NCBI GenBank assembly: GCA_964036275.1 | Contig: OZ038440.1 | Location: 9,027,690-9,091,689, forward strand | DNA: 64,000 nt | Source of the DNA: Litoditis marina | Taxonomy: Eukaryota > Nematoda > Chromadorea > Rhabditida > Rhabditidae | Direction: 5' to 3' | Part shown: one piece after another, positions 25,263-37,788 of the stretch | Layout of the letters: each line of letters begins with the position of its first letter | How positions within the stretch are numbered: the stretch's first letter is position 1 | Translations under genes and position numbers: made by a program | The notes under the pieces: generated by a model | The model's database searches: none | What the model was told of the DNA's origin: nothing | Seen by the model: the letters and a program-made list of their open reading frames with translations, nothing else

Positions 25263-25312
<50 letters not shown>
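25244..25312. repeat. (CT)n tract next to the SINE
   Basis: A CT/CTTT run that ends exactly where the tRNA-like SINE head begins. Confidence 0.9.
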
Positions 25313-25314
<2 letters not shown>

Positions 25315-25530
25315 GGCCGAGTGGTCAAGTGGTTAGCGTTTGGCTGTCGCTCCACAGACCTGGGTTCGATCCCCGCTCGCCGCGGCATCTTCATGGCGGA
25401 CCGCATGAGCTGGTAACAAAGCTCACCCATGCCTATCTCCACCCCCTCTACGGACAGTCCATCTACGGTTGATATTGATATTATGTAATTATAAGAATGT
25501 TTCACAATAAAGTGACAAACGGATGAAATA
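25313..25530 (+). mobile_element. tRNA-derived SINE
   Basis: The head GGGGCCGAGTGGTCAAGTGG holds a canonical A box (TGGTCAAGTGG). About 35 bases later GGTTCGATCCC is a perfect B box. Together they form an internal RNA polymerase III promoter. A GC-rich body of about 80 bases follows, then an AT-rich tail with GATATT units. The arms are too weak for a functional tRNA. Its GC content is far above the surrounding sequence. Confidence 0.7.
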
Positions 25531-25651
25531 GGCCGTACACAAATGTATTATTTATCTCTTTCATGACTATCTCTCTTTCCCCCTTTTTTCCATTTTAGAA
25601 GCATTTCAATGTTGAATTTTTTCAGTAACATGATAAAAACCCAGTAAATCA

Positions 25652-25954
25652 AGACCAGTTGTTCACTAACTCAGTAGCCAGAGTTGGTTCGTCTTCAAAT
25701 GAAGCAAAAAACTTTTCTGCCCCGATTGCTGTGTTTATGGAAGTTTTCGCGTCCAGTCTCGAATCTAATGTAAACATATCGCATAAACTGAGTATCCTTA
25801 TAAATTCTTCCCATTCCACGAGATCCATAACGGCACATCTCATCTGTAATTCAAGTCCGAGATGACGAATCGAAAAAGTTGGCTCTTGTTCAGTACAAAC
25901 ACTCTCTGGCCTACTTGCTTTCGAAATTTTTTGAACCGATATTTGTTGTGACAC
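25652..25954 (-). CDS. Unassigned protein-like reading frame or terminal exon
   Basis: A frame of about 100 codons with natural composition that contains MDLVEWEEFIRILSLCDMF and ends ATELVNNWS and stop. The open frame has no ATG at its start. An internal ATG at the MRCAVMDLVEW segment directly follows GAATTACAG, a good acceptor, giving a 65-residue product. Alternatively it is the last exon of a gene whose other exons I did not find. Some helical pattern recalls nematode nuclear-receptor ligand domains, but this is too weak to assign. Confidence 0.35.
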
Positions 25955-26426
25955 CGTTCAGGTCAGAAAATTTCTGTTTACGCATTTATATGTTCAACTT
26001 TGTTTTACAACCAATTTTATGACGTTTTTCCATCGAAGTACCTGAACTGTTAGCATATTACTGTAGTCGAGAGCTTTGAGCTACTCATAAACCTGCATGC
26101 ATTTTGTGTGCTATCCTGCCAAAAGTTTCTGAACCTTTTTTCTCACTTCAAGATTGATTTATATATTTCTTTGCGTCATTTCTCCAAAGAATCTCATCTC
26201 TTCGCGCCTTCCACACACTTCAAAGAGAAAATTAGCGCTTTCCAGTGCTGCCTCGAATTCCGGCCCTCTCATTTTTTGCCCGAAATTGAGATAATGTCGG
26301 CGTATGCGAATGAATTATCTCATAGCTGAATATTCCCATTTTAATTTATTACTACTTGTTCATGATCTACTACAAGCCTTGACCGGAATGCTTCATTTGG
26401 ACTGAAAATAACTTTCACTCAAGTTT

Positions 26427-26619
26427 TATAGGGGTGCCAAATTTATAGAAGTTTGGCGCTCGCCGGAATCTAACCTGCGAGCAAAAGATTGGTATTTTCG
26501 CGTTAACCACGCCACGACAGCTCACTTCCGCTATGAATTCGAATCACAGTCATGTGTTCATACCCAGCGCAAACTGAGATATACAGTACCCTCTTACATT
26601 TCCGTTGGCGAAGACTATA
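26427..26619 (-). mobile_element. Element with tRNA-like core and TATAG ends, copy 2
   Basis: Starts TATAGGGGTGCCAAATTTAT and ends in the inverted GAAGACTATA. The interior on minus contains GGTTAGATTCCGGCGAG at the B-box position. Confidence 0.65.
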
Positions 26620-26742
26620 CCACCCGCAGACACAGAGTATTCAGTGCAAGTTCGAGTCCGAATAAAAACATAGAATTTCTCTGTAAGGTTCGCTCTTTCC
26701 GAATCGCAGCCTATATATTGTATTCTGCTTCATTTCGCTGTG

Positions 26743-26808
26743 TTTGTAGTTTAACCCGTTAACTTTCCTGTCGAACTTTAAGCGTGCGTATCACGATCGA
26801 ACTATAAC
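26743..26808. mobile_element. TTTGTAGTTTGATC-family element, diverged
   Basis: Left TTTGTAGTTTAACCC and right GATCGAACTATAA. The extended left end CGCTGTG is shared with other copies. Confidence 0.6.
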
Positions 26809-27190
26809 CATGATTCAGTCAACCAAATGATAGGTCAAATTGATATTTTTCGCAGTAATGAGGGTTTATAAGCGATTTGACAATCAGACTTTACATATCA
26901 GAAACTTCAATTCTCTGAATGAGCTCTATTACGCTGTTCCTACTTGTTATTCATGAGGTGGACAAATATTAGCTTTGCATAAAGGTGTGAGTATATGATA
27001 CTGAATCCATACTAGAGAATGCCAACTAGCCGACAATATTCCTCTACCCGATAGACTATTCCAGTGAACCTACCGGTTTGACGAGCTCCAAAGATCGCTG
27101 CTGCTCATTTTTGAAAGGATTTCTCTTGTATAACATTTACCCCCGTTGTAAAATAGATCTACACGGTTGTATTCTCATCTAACTGAAAAC

Positions 27191-30100
27191 ATGGGAATAA
27201 TTCAAACCAAACATCAAAACCTCCGCCGCTTCGCAATTGACTACAGTTATATTCCAGATGAAGTGGTACTTACATTACTGTAGTTTTCGAGTGTCTTCAT
27301 GGATTTAAAAGTTCAAAAGTTCCATGCAGTGTGTCAAATAATCAATACGTCAATCATACAAATGTTTTATGAAGTAATTATATGATCTATTTTACACATG
27401 TTACTTGGTAGTGAATTAAACCATGATCACTTCGTGAGATGACGATTTTCACAAGTTGAAATCTACAATATCAATCAAATTTCAATCTCCGAAAAAGTTT
27501 TTGTTCGCAAAAAAGTAGCCATCCGGAAATATTAAACCGGAAAACTACTTTCACTTGTATTATTTTTTTTTCAGTTCGACCGTGCGGTACACCGTCTATA
27601 CGCCGAGCCAGCTCCTGTATTCTCCAACAGTCTCGCCGAACAACTCTATAACCGAATATATTGGGCCCTACGAACGCTACAGTTCAAAATTTTCTACCGT
27701 AACGAAAGTGAGTATGTCTTAGCTCAATCGTCAACATATAATCGTCTTCCAAATCGACTTGTCTCGAAAACCAACGGAAAACTATGTGACTAAAATATTA
27801 GTATTCCACTTTTTGAGCGATATAGAACTGTTTCGAAACTTCTGAGAAGATTCAAAGTTCGTATTTTTATTACAGTGCTATCTACAAAACTTATGAACAA
27901 AATAATGTATTGTTTAAAGGTTTTATCTCCAATAGACTAAAAACTTGCATGTGAATGATCGTGCAAAGTACGAAACTTAAAAGGAACAAAACTCATTCTT
28001 TTTCAGCTTTTACTTCCAAGTGATTTTTTTTTCAGTAGACCTGGATGTGGACGATGGAATGGAGAAGTGGGACGTTGGTGTGAAGCCCCCATCTCTGGAA
28101 GAACTAGCTCAGAAGACACAGTTCAGCATACGATGGCTCAAGTACATGTATGCCAAGTTCAAAAATGTCAGTTGGTTCGAAAACGCATTACTCAAAGTTG
28201 AAACAATTTCACGGATTCCACTTTTTGATACGAACTTTTTGACTGAAATTACCAAAAGTGATCTATGAAAAATGAACGACGGTAGTTCCTTAAACGAATT
28301 TCATACTGTCATCTATCCAAACGTTGGAGGTGGTCGCGTTCGTCTTGCCGAATGAACAAATTTGGCAACTGGGTAGGAACGTCTAAAAGTAGTTCTACAT
28401 GGTTGGTTGGAGAAGATAGGGAAAACATGGTTTCGACTTAACAGATGAAAAAACAATGCGAACTTGGAGATCGATGTGGCGTTGACAATTACAATTTGGA
28501 ACCTGGGGTTTTTCAACTTTATCACAATTCATTTTAATTCATATCTAGGAATGTCCATCGGGAAGAATGAAGGAGGCCGAGTTCCGAGCACTCATGTCAT
28601 CCATAATTGCGCCAGAAAAGGCAACCGATCAGTACATCGCCAGACTCTTTCTCGCCTTTTCCAATGAAGATCGAAAAACCATCACTTTCCAGGTCTGATT
28701 CCGAAGACTTTTTAATATATTCCATTTTTAATCCATTCCATTTAGCAGCACGATAAAATAAATGGAACCATACCAGAAAAAGACTTCGGTGAAATCCAGT
28801 CCGCCTTCTCTGCTACTACGGTGATTTCCGTGATTTTATCGACTCCAAACTACAAAATTCCGAGAAATACAAAGGATACAACATTAATTCAAATTAATAC
28901 AGAAGAAATGATTAAAGTGATAAGGTTTGTCATCTTGTTCTATATTATTATCGTCATTTTCAGAACATGATAGACTGTCTGGCGCTATTACACCCAGAAA
29001 CCGCCGAATCGAATGCACAATGGACTATTCGCCTGGTAACTGGTCTCAGTGGTACCGGATTCGGATTCCCAGTACGTGACGCAAATTAGGCTCCGCCCCA
29101 TTTTCAATTACAGGACGAATTAGTCTTAGCTCTTAGCCATTCATACGTAGACCTCACATTCAGATACAGAAAAGGCAGTGTTCAGCATCGTGAAAATTTC
29201 GTCTTTGTTTTTCATGATACCGGGAAGGTTGACAAATCAAACATCATCCCAATAATGAATAAATAATGGAGTTTGTTTTGCTATTGACAGTTTTCCTCCT
29301 AAAATGTCAGATTCAGTAAGTATGCACAATACGACTAGTTAACAAAGAAGAAAATGAAAATACATTCCAGCTGATTGCAATTTTCTAGGAATTTCTCTCC
29401 TTCACGCAATCTGTTTTCTCTCTGAGCGAGGGGAAACCAGGATACCAGGAGTGTAACCGAGAAACAATTCTTCAGAGGGCTGAAACTGTGTTTCAGGTGA
29501 AAAACTGTTGAGCTTATAATTATAATATCAATGCCATTCATAAAATGATTTCATGAACGAATAGAAAAATCTAGTTGAAATTCAGGTATCCCTGAACGTG
29601 CCACCAACGAGCAATAATAAAATTGCAGTACATCTAAATTTCATAACTGGCACGTATCTCCTCAAACGATGGATATTCCTCCCACACCATAGAAAAATGT
29701 TTTTATGCGGTTTCGTATGCAAGAATATACGGATGTTGCCCTATTTCGCTGTTTTTGTAGTTTGATCTCGTTTCTGATTCGGAGGCTATGGCATGTGCAG
29801 AGTTCAAACTACAACGGAGATCTGGTCACTCCCTATAAATTATTCTAGGAACTGGACCGTGACAGAGACGGCTTCGTGACAAAGGAGGACATGATAACAT
29901 TTTTCAAGGTAATTTCAAATTCGCAACTAAAAATAGTTTTTTTCTTCGAAAGATAGCTAATTTTATATACAATCATGAACATATTTTCAACTTTGAACCA
30001 AGCTCAAAATCCAGCTGGGTTATTATAGAAGTCATGTAGTTTATTGTGAAAAGACCAAAATACAACTTTTCCTTGTTTACAACCTCCAATTTGATTGCAG

Positions 30101-30919
30101 AATTTCGACTGTCAAACACCCCCGCCTTCAACAGAATTATCGACATACTGCACACCCTCAAGAGAATGAAAATGTTTTATGAAACAAAAAATACAATGTA
30201 TATATTTAACAATGAATATGAATCTATGTGTTCAACTATCTAATAATGTAACGAATGATCTCATGTATGTGTTTGTACCTGTACTGTTGGATGAGCAACA
30301 TGTAGATAAGCTCAAAAGAGGAAAAAACAGTACAAAAATCACAGACTAAACCAATAGTGATAAATAAATAACATTGAAAGCCAATCTGATATGCTAAACT
30401 ATAGAAAAATGGCACAGTATAATTCGTATTGAAACAGTTAAAACAATAACAAACTGCATTCTTATTTCGAACTCGTTTCTAGAAAAACTTTAAAAAAAAC
30501 TAAGTAAAGAAATAGAGATGAAAACAGCTTGCTAGTTTATACATCCAAACTCCACTTATTCACTCGATGGAAAAAATACATGAAACAGAGGTCAGGTCTT
30601 GACATCCCCATGAATTCGTAATCTACCCTGGTTTGCTGGTAAACCAAACCACTTCGCCAACCTGTTTTCAGGTTCTTAACATGAACACAAAAGAAACTAT
30701 TTAAAATACAGGTTCACGTGAATAGAATCAGGTACCCTGGACAAAAACGACCGAAAAAAGTACAATTGACCTAAAACACCTCACGTAGGTGTTCAAATTT
30801 CCAGCCGGTTTCCTCAGTTGCGACAAGCCGGCGCCGAAGTGAAGACACCCAGAACATTGACCAACGGGAACATCACCGCCGAACCGACGAAGGAGCCGAT
30901 CTTAAAACAGAATTTGTAA
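27191..30919 (+). CDS. Divergent neuronal calcium sensor-like EF-hand protein
   Basis: Eight exons: 27191-27265, 27575-27707, 28036-28166, 28549-28692, 28964-29071, 29389-29496, 29849-29908, 30818-30919; 286 residues. The N-terminus MGIIQTK could be an N-myristoylation site. The middle segment LAQKTQFSIRWLKYMYAKF followed by ECPSGRM matches the first-EF region of recoverin/NCS proteins. Only the last EF loop looks intact: DRDRDGFVTKED (236-247), with Asp rather than Glu at position 12, which in EF-hands tends to favour Mg2+ or weaken Ca2+ binding. The central EF-like segments lack calcium ligands. NCS proteins couple calcium to membrane targets in neurons. An extra N-terminal segment and a basic C-tail make it longer than the usual 190 residues. 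AATAAA lies at 30930. Confidence 0.75.
29114..29266 (+). other. Possible alternative terminal exon of the EF-hand gene
   Basis: After an AATTACAG acceptor, 50 codons (starting DELVLALSHSY) read in the phase left by exon 28964-29071. They end in TAA, overlapped by AATAAA at 29258-29263. If used, it makes a shorter protein without the intact EF loop. Confidence 0.35.
29754..29816. mobile_element. TTTGTAGTTTGATC inverted-repeat element
   Basis: TTTGTAGTTTGATCTCG and the inverted AGTTCAAACTACAA, inside an intron of the EF-hand gene. Confidence 0.75.
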
Positions 30920-30929
30920 ATTCGTCTCG

Positions 30930-30935
30930 AATAAA
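30930..30935 (+). terminator. Polyadenylation signal AATAAA
   Basis: AATAAA 11 bases after the stop codon of the EF-hand gene. Confidence 0.6.
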
Positions 30936-31121
30936 AATGTACTACACTTCGTTGGTTATGCTAATCAAGCGTAGAGCGACTTCGTTGGATAGTTCATAGG
31001 TTCACCCGTTTTCGTTCGAGACTGGCATTTCAAACTATTCCAATTTCAATAATTATCGAACTTTACTGTTGAAAACCTCATTTCCCTACGACTTTCAGTG
31101 CATTCTTTTACATACAACACC

Positions 31122-34100
31122 TTATTTTAAATACATTTCTGTGCACAACAAAGTCGCCTCATGTATGATGCTAACACAGAAATGTTTTATATAACGCTTG
31201 AAAAACTGGAACTGCCTATTCGCAGATATATCCCATAGTTCTAACAAAACGATGGGAAAAACTAATCCAACATCGAAATCGGTTGAAGCCGAGCTGAAAG
31301 AAACGCATACAGAAGAACTAACCTGAATGAAAACTCCGCACCAAAACAGTTGACTCTGGCTTCGCTGTCCTTCTCTCAAAAGAGAGGCGAAGGCTATACG
31401 AAGATAGGAGTGGAGACCGGCAGCTAGCAACGCCGCAGTTATCTTGAAATAATGACTACAAAATTAAAATTTATTACCGAATGGAAACAATCACTGTAAA
31501 GGCTAATCCACAAAAAAAGGCAATAATCCAAAATAGTCCACTTATTCCGTTTTGATGTAGGTATAGTTTGCTCGGAGTGCATTTTCAGCATGCTTTCAAA
31601 GTTATGACGTACTCAAGTTCAAAAGATGATACTCTTTTGATCCCCGTAAGTGTTCCATATTTTTAATGTAGTTGGCAAAGCAAAGGTATAATAAAAAACA
31701 TTGCGTGCTGAAAAATCTGAAGTTTCCAAAACTAGAATGAACTCAATCGTACCGACAAAGCACTGCCTCCTGCTTGTGAGTTGAATATGAGATCAGGGCT
31801 TAACGTTGCCAGATATATCATGAAACCTGTTATACAGGAGGACATAAAAGTGAGAAGGCCCAATATAGGTAGAGACCTGAAACCAAAACAAGTCTTCAGC
31901 AGGCTACATGCACATTTAAAAAATACTCATGCAATAAGCTTAGTGCTTTTTCAAAATATTAGGATCATAGTAACCGATAAAAATCCCACAATTTTATGAC
32001 TTCATAGATAATATGAAGTTAGTTATACACAGTTTTAGTGAATGATGCTCAACATAACTATCTTCAACTCATCGATAAACATTGACAAGAATGCTTGAGA
32101 CAAACAGTAAACATTTCTCTAACCGACGTTAACTAAGAGAAAACGAACTTTAAACTGAACTGACCTTACTGTGACGAAGAACGGCAAAAAAGACGCGAGA
32201 GGCGAAACTACATTGGAAAAAGTTATTCCATAATGATATGTGGCCTGGAAGTGAGCGAAATGTTGAAGATGTGAAGCAAAATCGTTGAAATGACCTTCAC
32301 AATGAGCAATCGCAAGATGAAACCTCGATTTTCGGTCGGAAAAACATACTATTCAAGTTTAATTTAAAAGAAGTAGACATAGAAATAAACTAGTTAGTAG
32401 TTACCAGTATCAAACTGGACAAATTTTTCAAACAAACTGGACAAATTTTGCAAAGTAAGGTGCGACTATTCGACAAACAAAAGATTGAAACACATGAAAA
32501 CTAATGATTTTGCATGAAAAAAGACAAATCTTCTTGTTTTCGACGTAAAAGTAGCGGGGTTTTCAAGTTTTTCTGGCTATTTGGACAAATTTACTAGGAT
32601 ATGATTACAAAACTACCTGTGAATATGGTAGGGCGGCATAGCTCTGAATGCTCGGTATGACTCCATTCATCTGTGCATTCACAAGGGCAGTGGCTATGAG
32701 AAGGAATGCATACGAGAGACCAGACTGACCAATGGCAGTGGGCGAACTAGCAGACTAAAATCATATGTACAAATACAAAATAGAGACTAAATTTGAAAAG
32801 AAATCGCGTTTCTTAGAAACCAATATCCAAACCTATCACCTGGTAACCGGGATGCAATTAACCAGTTAACCGTATTTCTAGGAAACACTTTTCAAACCGG
32901 TTTCAATGACGTGACAAATTTTAAAAACTTCGCCGCCGTTACCTAGAAATTAACTGAACCAACAAACCAGAAACCCGGTGCTTTTCTAGTTCACCTTTAA
33001 TTTCGAAGCATAATTCGTCGTAATAGGAACGATTATTTAACAGAAATTTTTCTAATTATATGGGCCACATTATACCCAGTAGGCCTTGGTACATATACAT
33101 AACATCAAAAATAAACTGACCGCAACTGGATTCGAGGAATCCTTGGTTTCGTCGTCTTCGATGTGATGAACTGAGATCATGGAGCCATTCAGGGGAGTTC
33201 CCTCGCTAAATTCCTCCTTTTCTTCAGAACCTTGAGCACTGAGAAGAAAACATAAACAAGTTCACTTCACCATATCATAGAACGTCAAATCACGTAATTA
33301 GACGTTATTTGATAAAGGAAAAGAACCCGTTAGAAGAAAAAAAGACGCGAAGCTCTTTCGGCAAGATCCGTAGAATTTGCCTATTTCTAATGAGAAATCA
33401 TTAAATATCACCTATTTAGATCGAAAAACGGGCTCCTTTTCATAGAATAGTGAATAGTTAATAGTACCACTTTACTTGTGTAAGTGTATGATAGTTGCTT
33501 GCAGAAATATTTACAGAACAAGCAGAACGAAATGTTGCATTTCCGTTTTCTATCGATCTTTACTTACTTTTCATTCTTTCCAGTACGTCTATAATCGAAA
33601 AACAGAAATTTATAAGAACCAGTGAAAATAGTCAAACAACTAACCCCGTATGTGCTCCTTCTCTGTACAGTATGATGAAGCAGACGGTAGCGAGTGCGGT
33701 CCAGAAAAAGACCACCAAAAAGAATATGGCCACTGAGAACCTTGGTGGGAAGTACTCGGGTGAACCGTCCTTACATTTGTAGTTCGTAGTGCCTGCAATA
33801 AGCCACAATAAAATAATACAAAACCAACCATCTAGAATACGCGTACGACTATTCTCCAAAAAGACGATTGGTCTGAGAAAAGTAACTTTGTTTTTTTCTG
33901 CCAGTTACTCCAAATTTCATCACAGTTTCGGATCTCAAAGGATGAAAATTGGCTCCCCTTGGCAGTAAACGAGAATGCTTTTTTGACTATTCGGTCAAAC
34001 ACAGCCGGTATGCCGGACTGAAAATAGTTTCTGGTTTCTGGGCGAAAAACTTTTGGATGATGCGAATAAAATTAGATGGAACTGTGGAACTGGATTGTAT

Positions 34101-35515
34101 GCAAACACCGACCTTGAATGAGAGATAGAATACTGGGCACCAGGGCACTGAATCCCATTCCAACGAAGTAGGCATTGAGATAGGCCATATGGAACTGGGC
34201 CATGAAAGGCATGAACAACACGTTGGAAATGGCGTTCACCAGAGCCAATCCAAAGAGCAGACAATAGAGGGCGACCGAGTACTCCTTTCCACCAATATAC
34301 GCGGTCACGTGCCACAAAAAGACGAGACCTGTAAACATCGAATTCTTTCTCTAACCCGATATTTCGTTAGCCCTGAAACTTAACCATTAACCGGGATACT
34401 TGGGTAACCCCTTCGTTAACAATGTAACCCGGTTAAGGTTATCTGATAGAGTTAACGAAATACCTGGTTCCTTGTGGAATTGGCCCCGAAGACACCAAAG
34501 TCCGAGTCCAAAATTATCCATTTTCCGCAAAACCCTATTTTTGGTTTGGATATTCCTTATTTGCAAAATATATAAGTATGCCTACCGTACGTATATTGTT
34601 AGAAAAGGGGGCACATTTTCCGGAAACAGCCAGAACTCGCTAGTTTTTGGGTGTGATCGAACTATTTTCAAGTTCTGAACCGAATTGCAGATTGGAGTGC
34701 TTACAAAGCTTGAGCGGAATTGATTTGTGTGAAAGGCTGTTAGATGGTACAAATTAAACTGAATGAGCCTAAAAAAACTACAACATACTGCACTTCACAA
34801 GCATGGAACAGTGCGAAGTGATTAATCGTCCTACCTAGCTGACAAACGCATGCTAGTCCAAGAAAAAAGGTGATGAGAGGAGCAGTGGGTAGAGTGAAAC
34901 TAGAACATCCTTTGTGCAGAACGGTATAGACTAGCGGACCAATGCAAGCTATCTGTAAAGCAGATTATACGCAGAGAACAAAACACTCAGGTTCCATGTT
35001 CTAGTAGTGTAACACCTGACACATAACACATACAAGCCAAATAATCAGAGCATCATAAAAGAGTGATATGCCAACAAGGAATATACGTTACCAGAGAAAC
35101 CCTCGATTTCCTATCCAATTTTTGATGAGAAGAACAAAAAAATATGGTAAGCGTGGGACACCGTGATCGATGAAAACCGAATCTAAAACCTAACTTTAGT
35201 AAAAACGAGTGTACCTATGATGAACGGCTTGAACGGCAGTCAGTGCGGCTATCGAGAACAAGCATGAAGAATGAGCGAATGTGACAACGAGACGTGATAA
35301 CCAAAGACCAAATATTCCACAATAAAAAAGCTTTCAGAGCTGAAACAGAAAAGAAAACTAACCTGGACCACAGCGGCTAGATAACTGGGAAGACCCCATC
35401 CCTCGGGTAAGTCGGCGGTTAGTAGGGGTAGTTGCAGAAATACAGAGTTCGTTCCCATCCATGAACTTGATCCAAACACCACCACGAGAAGGAAAATCAC
35501 CTTCGAGACTGCCAT
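31122..35515 (-). CDS. Riboflavin transporter, SLC52/RFVT family
   Basis: Ten exons: 35363-35515, 34835-34952, 34113-34328, 33645-33792, 33568-33588, 33121-33238, 32617-32754, 32165-32244, 31753-31876, 31122-31442; 478 residues, close to the family's 420-470. The N-terminus (VVVFGSSSWMGTNSVF, then QLPLLTADLPEGWGLPSYL) is the family signature. About eleven hydrophobic helices follow, with an acidic central loop encoded by 33121-33238. The family moves riboflavin across the plasma membrane. The start follows a TTTTGTAG acceptor two bases upstream, so it is probably trans-spliced. The last 50 residues after VFPIVLLELWDIS are not conserved-looking. A possible 29-base intron at about 31294-31322 is too short to be real, so I read through it. 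Convergent with the EF-hand gene. Confidence 0.88.
32455..32598. repeat. Dispersed repeat shared with 4145-4290
   Basis: Second copy of the repeat described at 4145-4290. It is intronic and ends about 20 bases from the splice donor of exon 32617-32754. Confidence 0.6.
34350..34470. repeat. GGTAACC/AACCGG-rich foldback
   Basis: TTTCGTTAGCCCTGAAACTT on the left pairs loosely with GGTT-AGAGTTAACGAAAT on the right. The interior repeats GGGTAACCC-like words. It lies in intron 2 of the riboflavin transporter. Confidence 0.5.
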
Positions 35516-36541
35516 ATCTACAAAATAATGAAAATCTCACAAACGCCGATGAAAATGCAGAGAAAGACAATACGAAAATAAGACGAAAGGTTCCGTTTGA
35601 AAACTGGTTTTAAACGTGATGGATACCCGGTTTAACGAACAAAATTGAAACCAATACTGGTTGAAGAGTTCAATGACAATAAATAGCTTATTAATATTTT
35701 GTGAACAAGCTAAGAAGAGAGAAAAAGTTCACATTGAACAAATAATAATTGAACAAGGAGGCAAAACATTGCAGTGTATGATGGTGGGACACAGCTCAAT
35801 TTCGGCTTGAAATTATTCACAACTTGTGATTTTTTCACCTGGGGAGATAAAATAAAGAACGTAATCTGAAGGAGAACCTGCGAATTTGAACTTTTTAAAA
35901 ATATTCGCTGTCGCCGCGCTAAGAAATAAATACGCAATATTTCGTCGGAGAGCCTTTCGGTTGTGACGACTAAGCTGGTGCCAACGTATGGAAGACAAGC
36001 TGGCAACATGTCGTAATGACAGTTTGAGTTAAAACCAGCCATAAATTTTGCTTCGAACTCTTATCACTGTTCGCAATCTTTGTGGCGAGTGTAAGAAAAC
36101 GTCATGCTTGCGCGAAACGATTCGATTTCATCATAATATATTTAAATAAGTTATCAGTTGACAAAAGTTAATGCTGTTGTAGACGTTTTATTGCATTAAA
36201 TTACACAGTAGCAAATGGATGGCTATGAGTTAATAGGTTGAGAAGATATTAAATAAACTGTTCATCAGAGTTACAGGCGTATATCATAGAGAAACGAGTA
36301 TGAGCGTCGAAAACAATACGGGAGGTGATGTAGAGGAAGGAGTGCTGGTCAGATTGATAACAAAATGTACCTAGAGTATATTATCAGAGCAGATTGAGAA
36401 CGAACACGGCCCTATCACTGTCATATTGATAAGACGCTACCAAAATATAAGAAAAACAGAGCGAGTTGAGTATGGTCAAATTCAAAGCAGGAACTCAAGC
36501 TGATTTCAAAAATACGGAAGTTTTGTGTCCGAGTGTTTATT

Positions 36542-36767
36542 TATAGTTCCAATCATTCCCATTCCCCATTGAGACCTCGGCAACGTGCCAACAAATTTTC
36601 GAGGCGGTTTTTCACCATGTTAATGTTTTGCAAAACATTAAAAGTTTCTCTGAGCGGCAACAGTCAACTTTTGTCACTTGAATTAATCTCACTGCTCTAT
36701 GAAATACATTCTTTCGAAATTTAATTGGCACGCCGCCAAAGTCTTAGTGAGAATGGCGAGAACTATA
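36542..36767. mobile_element. TATAGTTC element with TTGGCA palindromes, copy 1
   Basis: Left TATAGTTCC, CATTCCC and GAGACC-CGGCAACGTGCCAA are matched by the inverted right end TTGGCACGCCGCCAA, GTCTTAGTGAGAATGG and CTATA. The second copy is at 43899-44132. Confidence 0.65.
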
Positions 36768-37767
36768 CTTGAAACACAATCGAAGCATTGGGTTTTGCGC
36801 TTCTTGAAAACACCTTCGTGTGTTAATGCTTGCAAATACGGTAAGGTAGTGTGGAACCAGAGAGACGTATGATAAAATATAGTCACCGGGATAATGCTAC
36901 ATACGACCTCTGAACTGTTATTAGCAGTATCCATTTCGCAATAGGCATAACAATGTATGGCTATGTATTGTGTGCACTTCCATTGTCGGATCCGCTTGCA
37001 TAGCCATGTTCTCGTGAGTTTATCAGATATCGAATTTTCAAATAACAGTATTCCCAATTCAAAAGAACTAGTTTTCAGAAGAAAAAAAACACATGTTAAA
37101 GCTATCACACTGTTGCCCTTTCCCAATAGAGGATTTCTACGACAAAGGGGGTGTTTTGAAAAAAAAAAACTATCGGAATTAGAACTACTCACCATAGATT
37201 TGTTTAAACGGTACATTCTGCTTTTAAATAGCTTGAAGAAAAATTTTCAAATTGCAAGATTATGACGAACAATTCATCACGAGATCCTTGAATCATGTTT
37301 TGTTATTGTTTTATGCCAATGGGTGAGTGTACATCTCGTGAGCGAAAAATTTGGCAGAGATCCGTTCCGCAGAGAGTTTTAAGCGATGATCGTTTGCGCA
37401 GAGGGTTTGATGCATTCGCGACACAAACTACACTGCCGCTCCGACCATGCACTGTGTTTCACAAAATCGCGTTTTAGTCGGAACAGACTAGAAACACAGC
37501 GGTTTGGAAAAGTACAGAAATGTTTTAGTCGAAACGATAAAAGTCGATGTTTCTGATGAACCACAGGAGGTGAAGTTTATTAGATTCAGAAACAGTTTGT
37601 TGAGACGAAACGTACCTTTTTTAGTCTCCCAGTTTTTATCACCTTATCTGAGGTTTCTCATTTTATTTGCAGCTTTTTGTGGCAAGATAACAGAGAACTC
37701 GAAACGGTTCAATGGTATATGCTTCTCAAATTATGCAAGAATTCAACAAGTATACGAAACACATCGT

Positions 37768-37788
37768 GCGCAGCGCGAAGCGCTGCGC
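37768..37788. repeat. Perfect 9-bp-stem GC hairpin
   Basis: GCGCAGCGC, then GAA, then GCGCTGCGC. The same hairpin in reverse complement occurs at 50155-50173. Very GC-rich in an AT-rich setting. Confidence 0.8.

Larger units (their letters stand above)
22690..27190. other. Gene-poor, repeat-rich intergenic region
   Basis: Lies between two divergent genes. It contains inverted-repeat elements, tandem repeats, a SINE-like element and one unassigned frame (25652-25954). The frame at 22902-23261 (minus, 119 codons) resembles no protein I know and lacks supporting signals. Confidence 0.5.

Noticed and set aside
25313..25384. Functional tRNA gene
   Set aside because: A and B boxes are present, but the acceptor and anticodon arms do not pair properly. 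The SINE body continues directly.
31480..31560. Hydrophobic frame GISGLFWIIAFFCGLAF in the riboflavin transporter region
   Set aside because: Its phase fits neither neighbour, and the family has no extra helix there. Joining exon 31753-31876 directly to 31122-31442 is in phase.
36689..37216. 175-codon frame on minus
   Set aside because: It overlaps an inverted-repeat element (36542-36767), resembles no family, and lacks splice or start context. Long frames can occur by chance in a 7.7-kb non-coding stretch.
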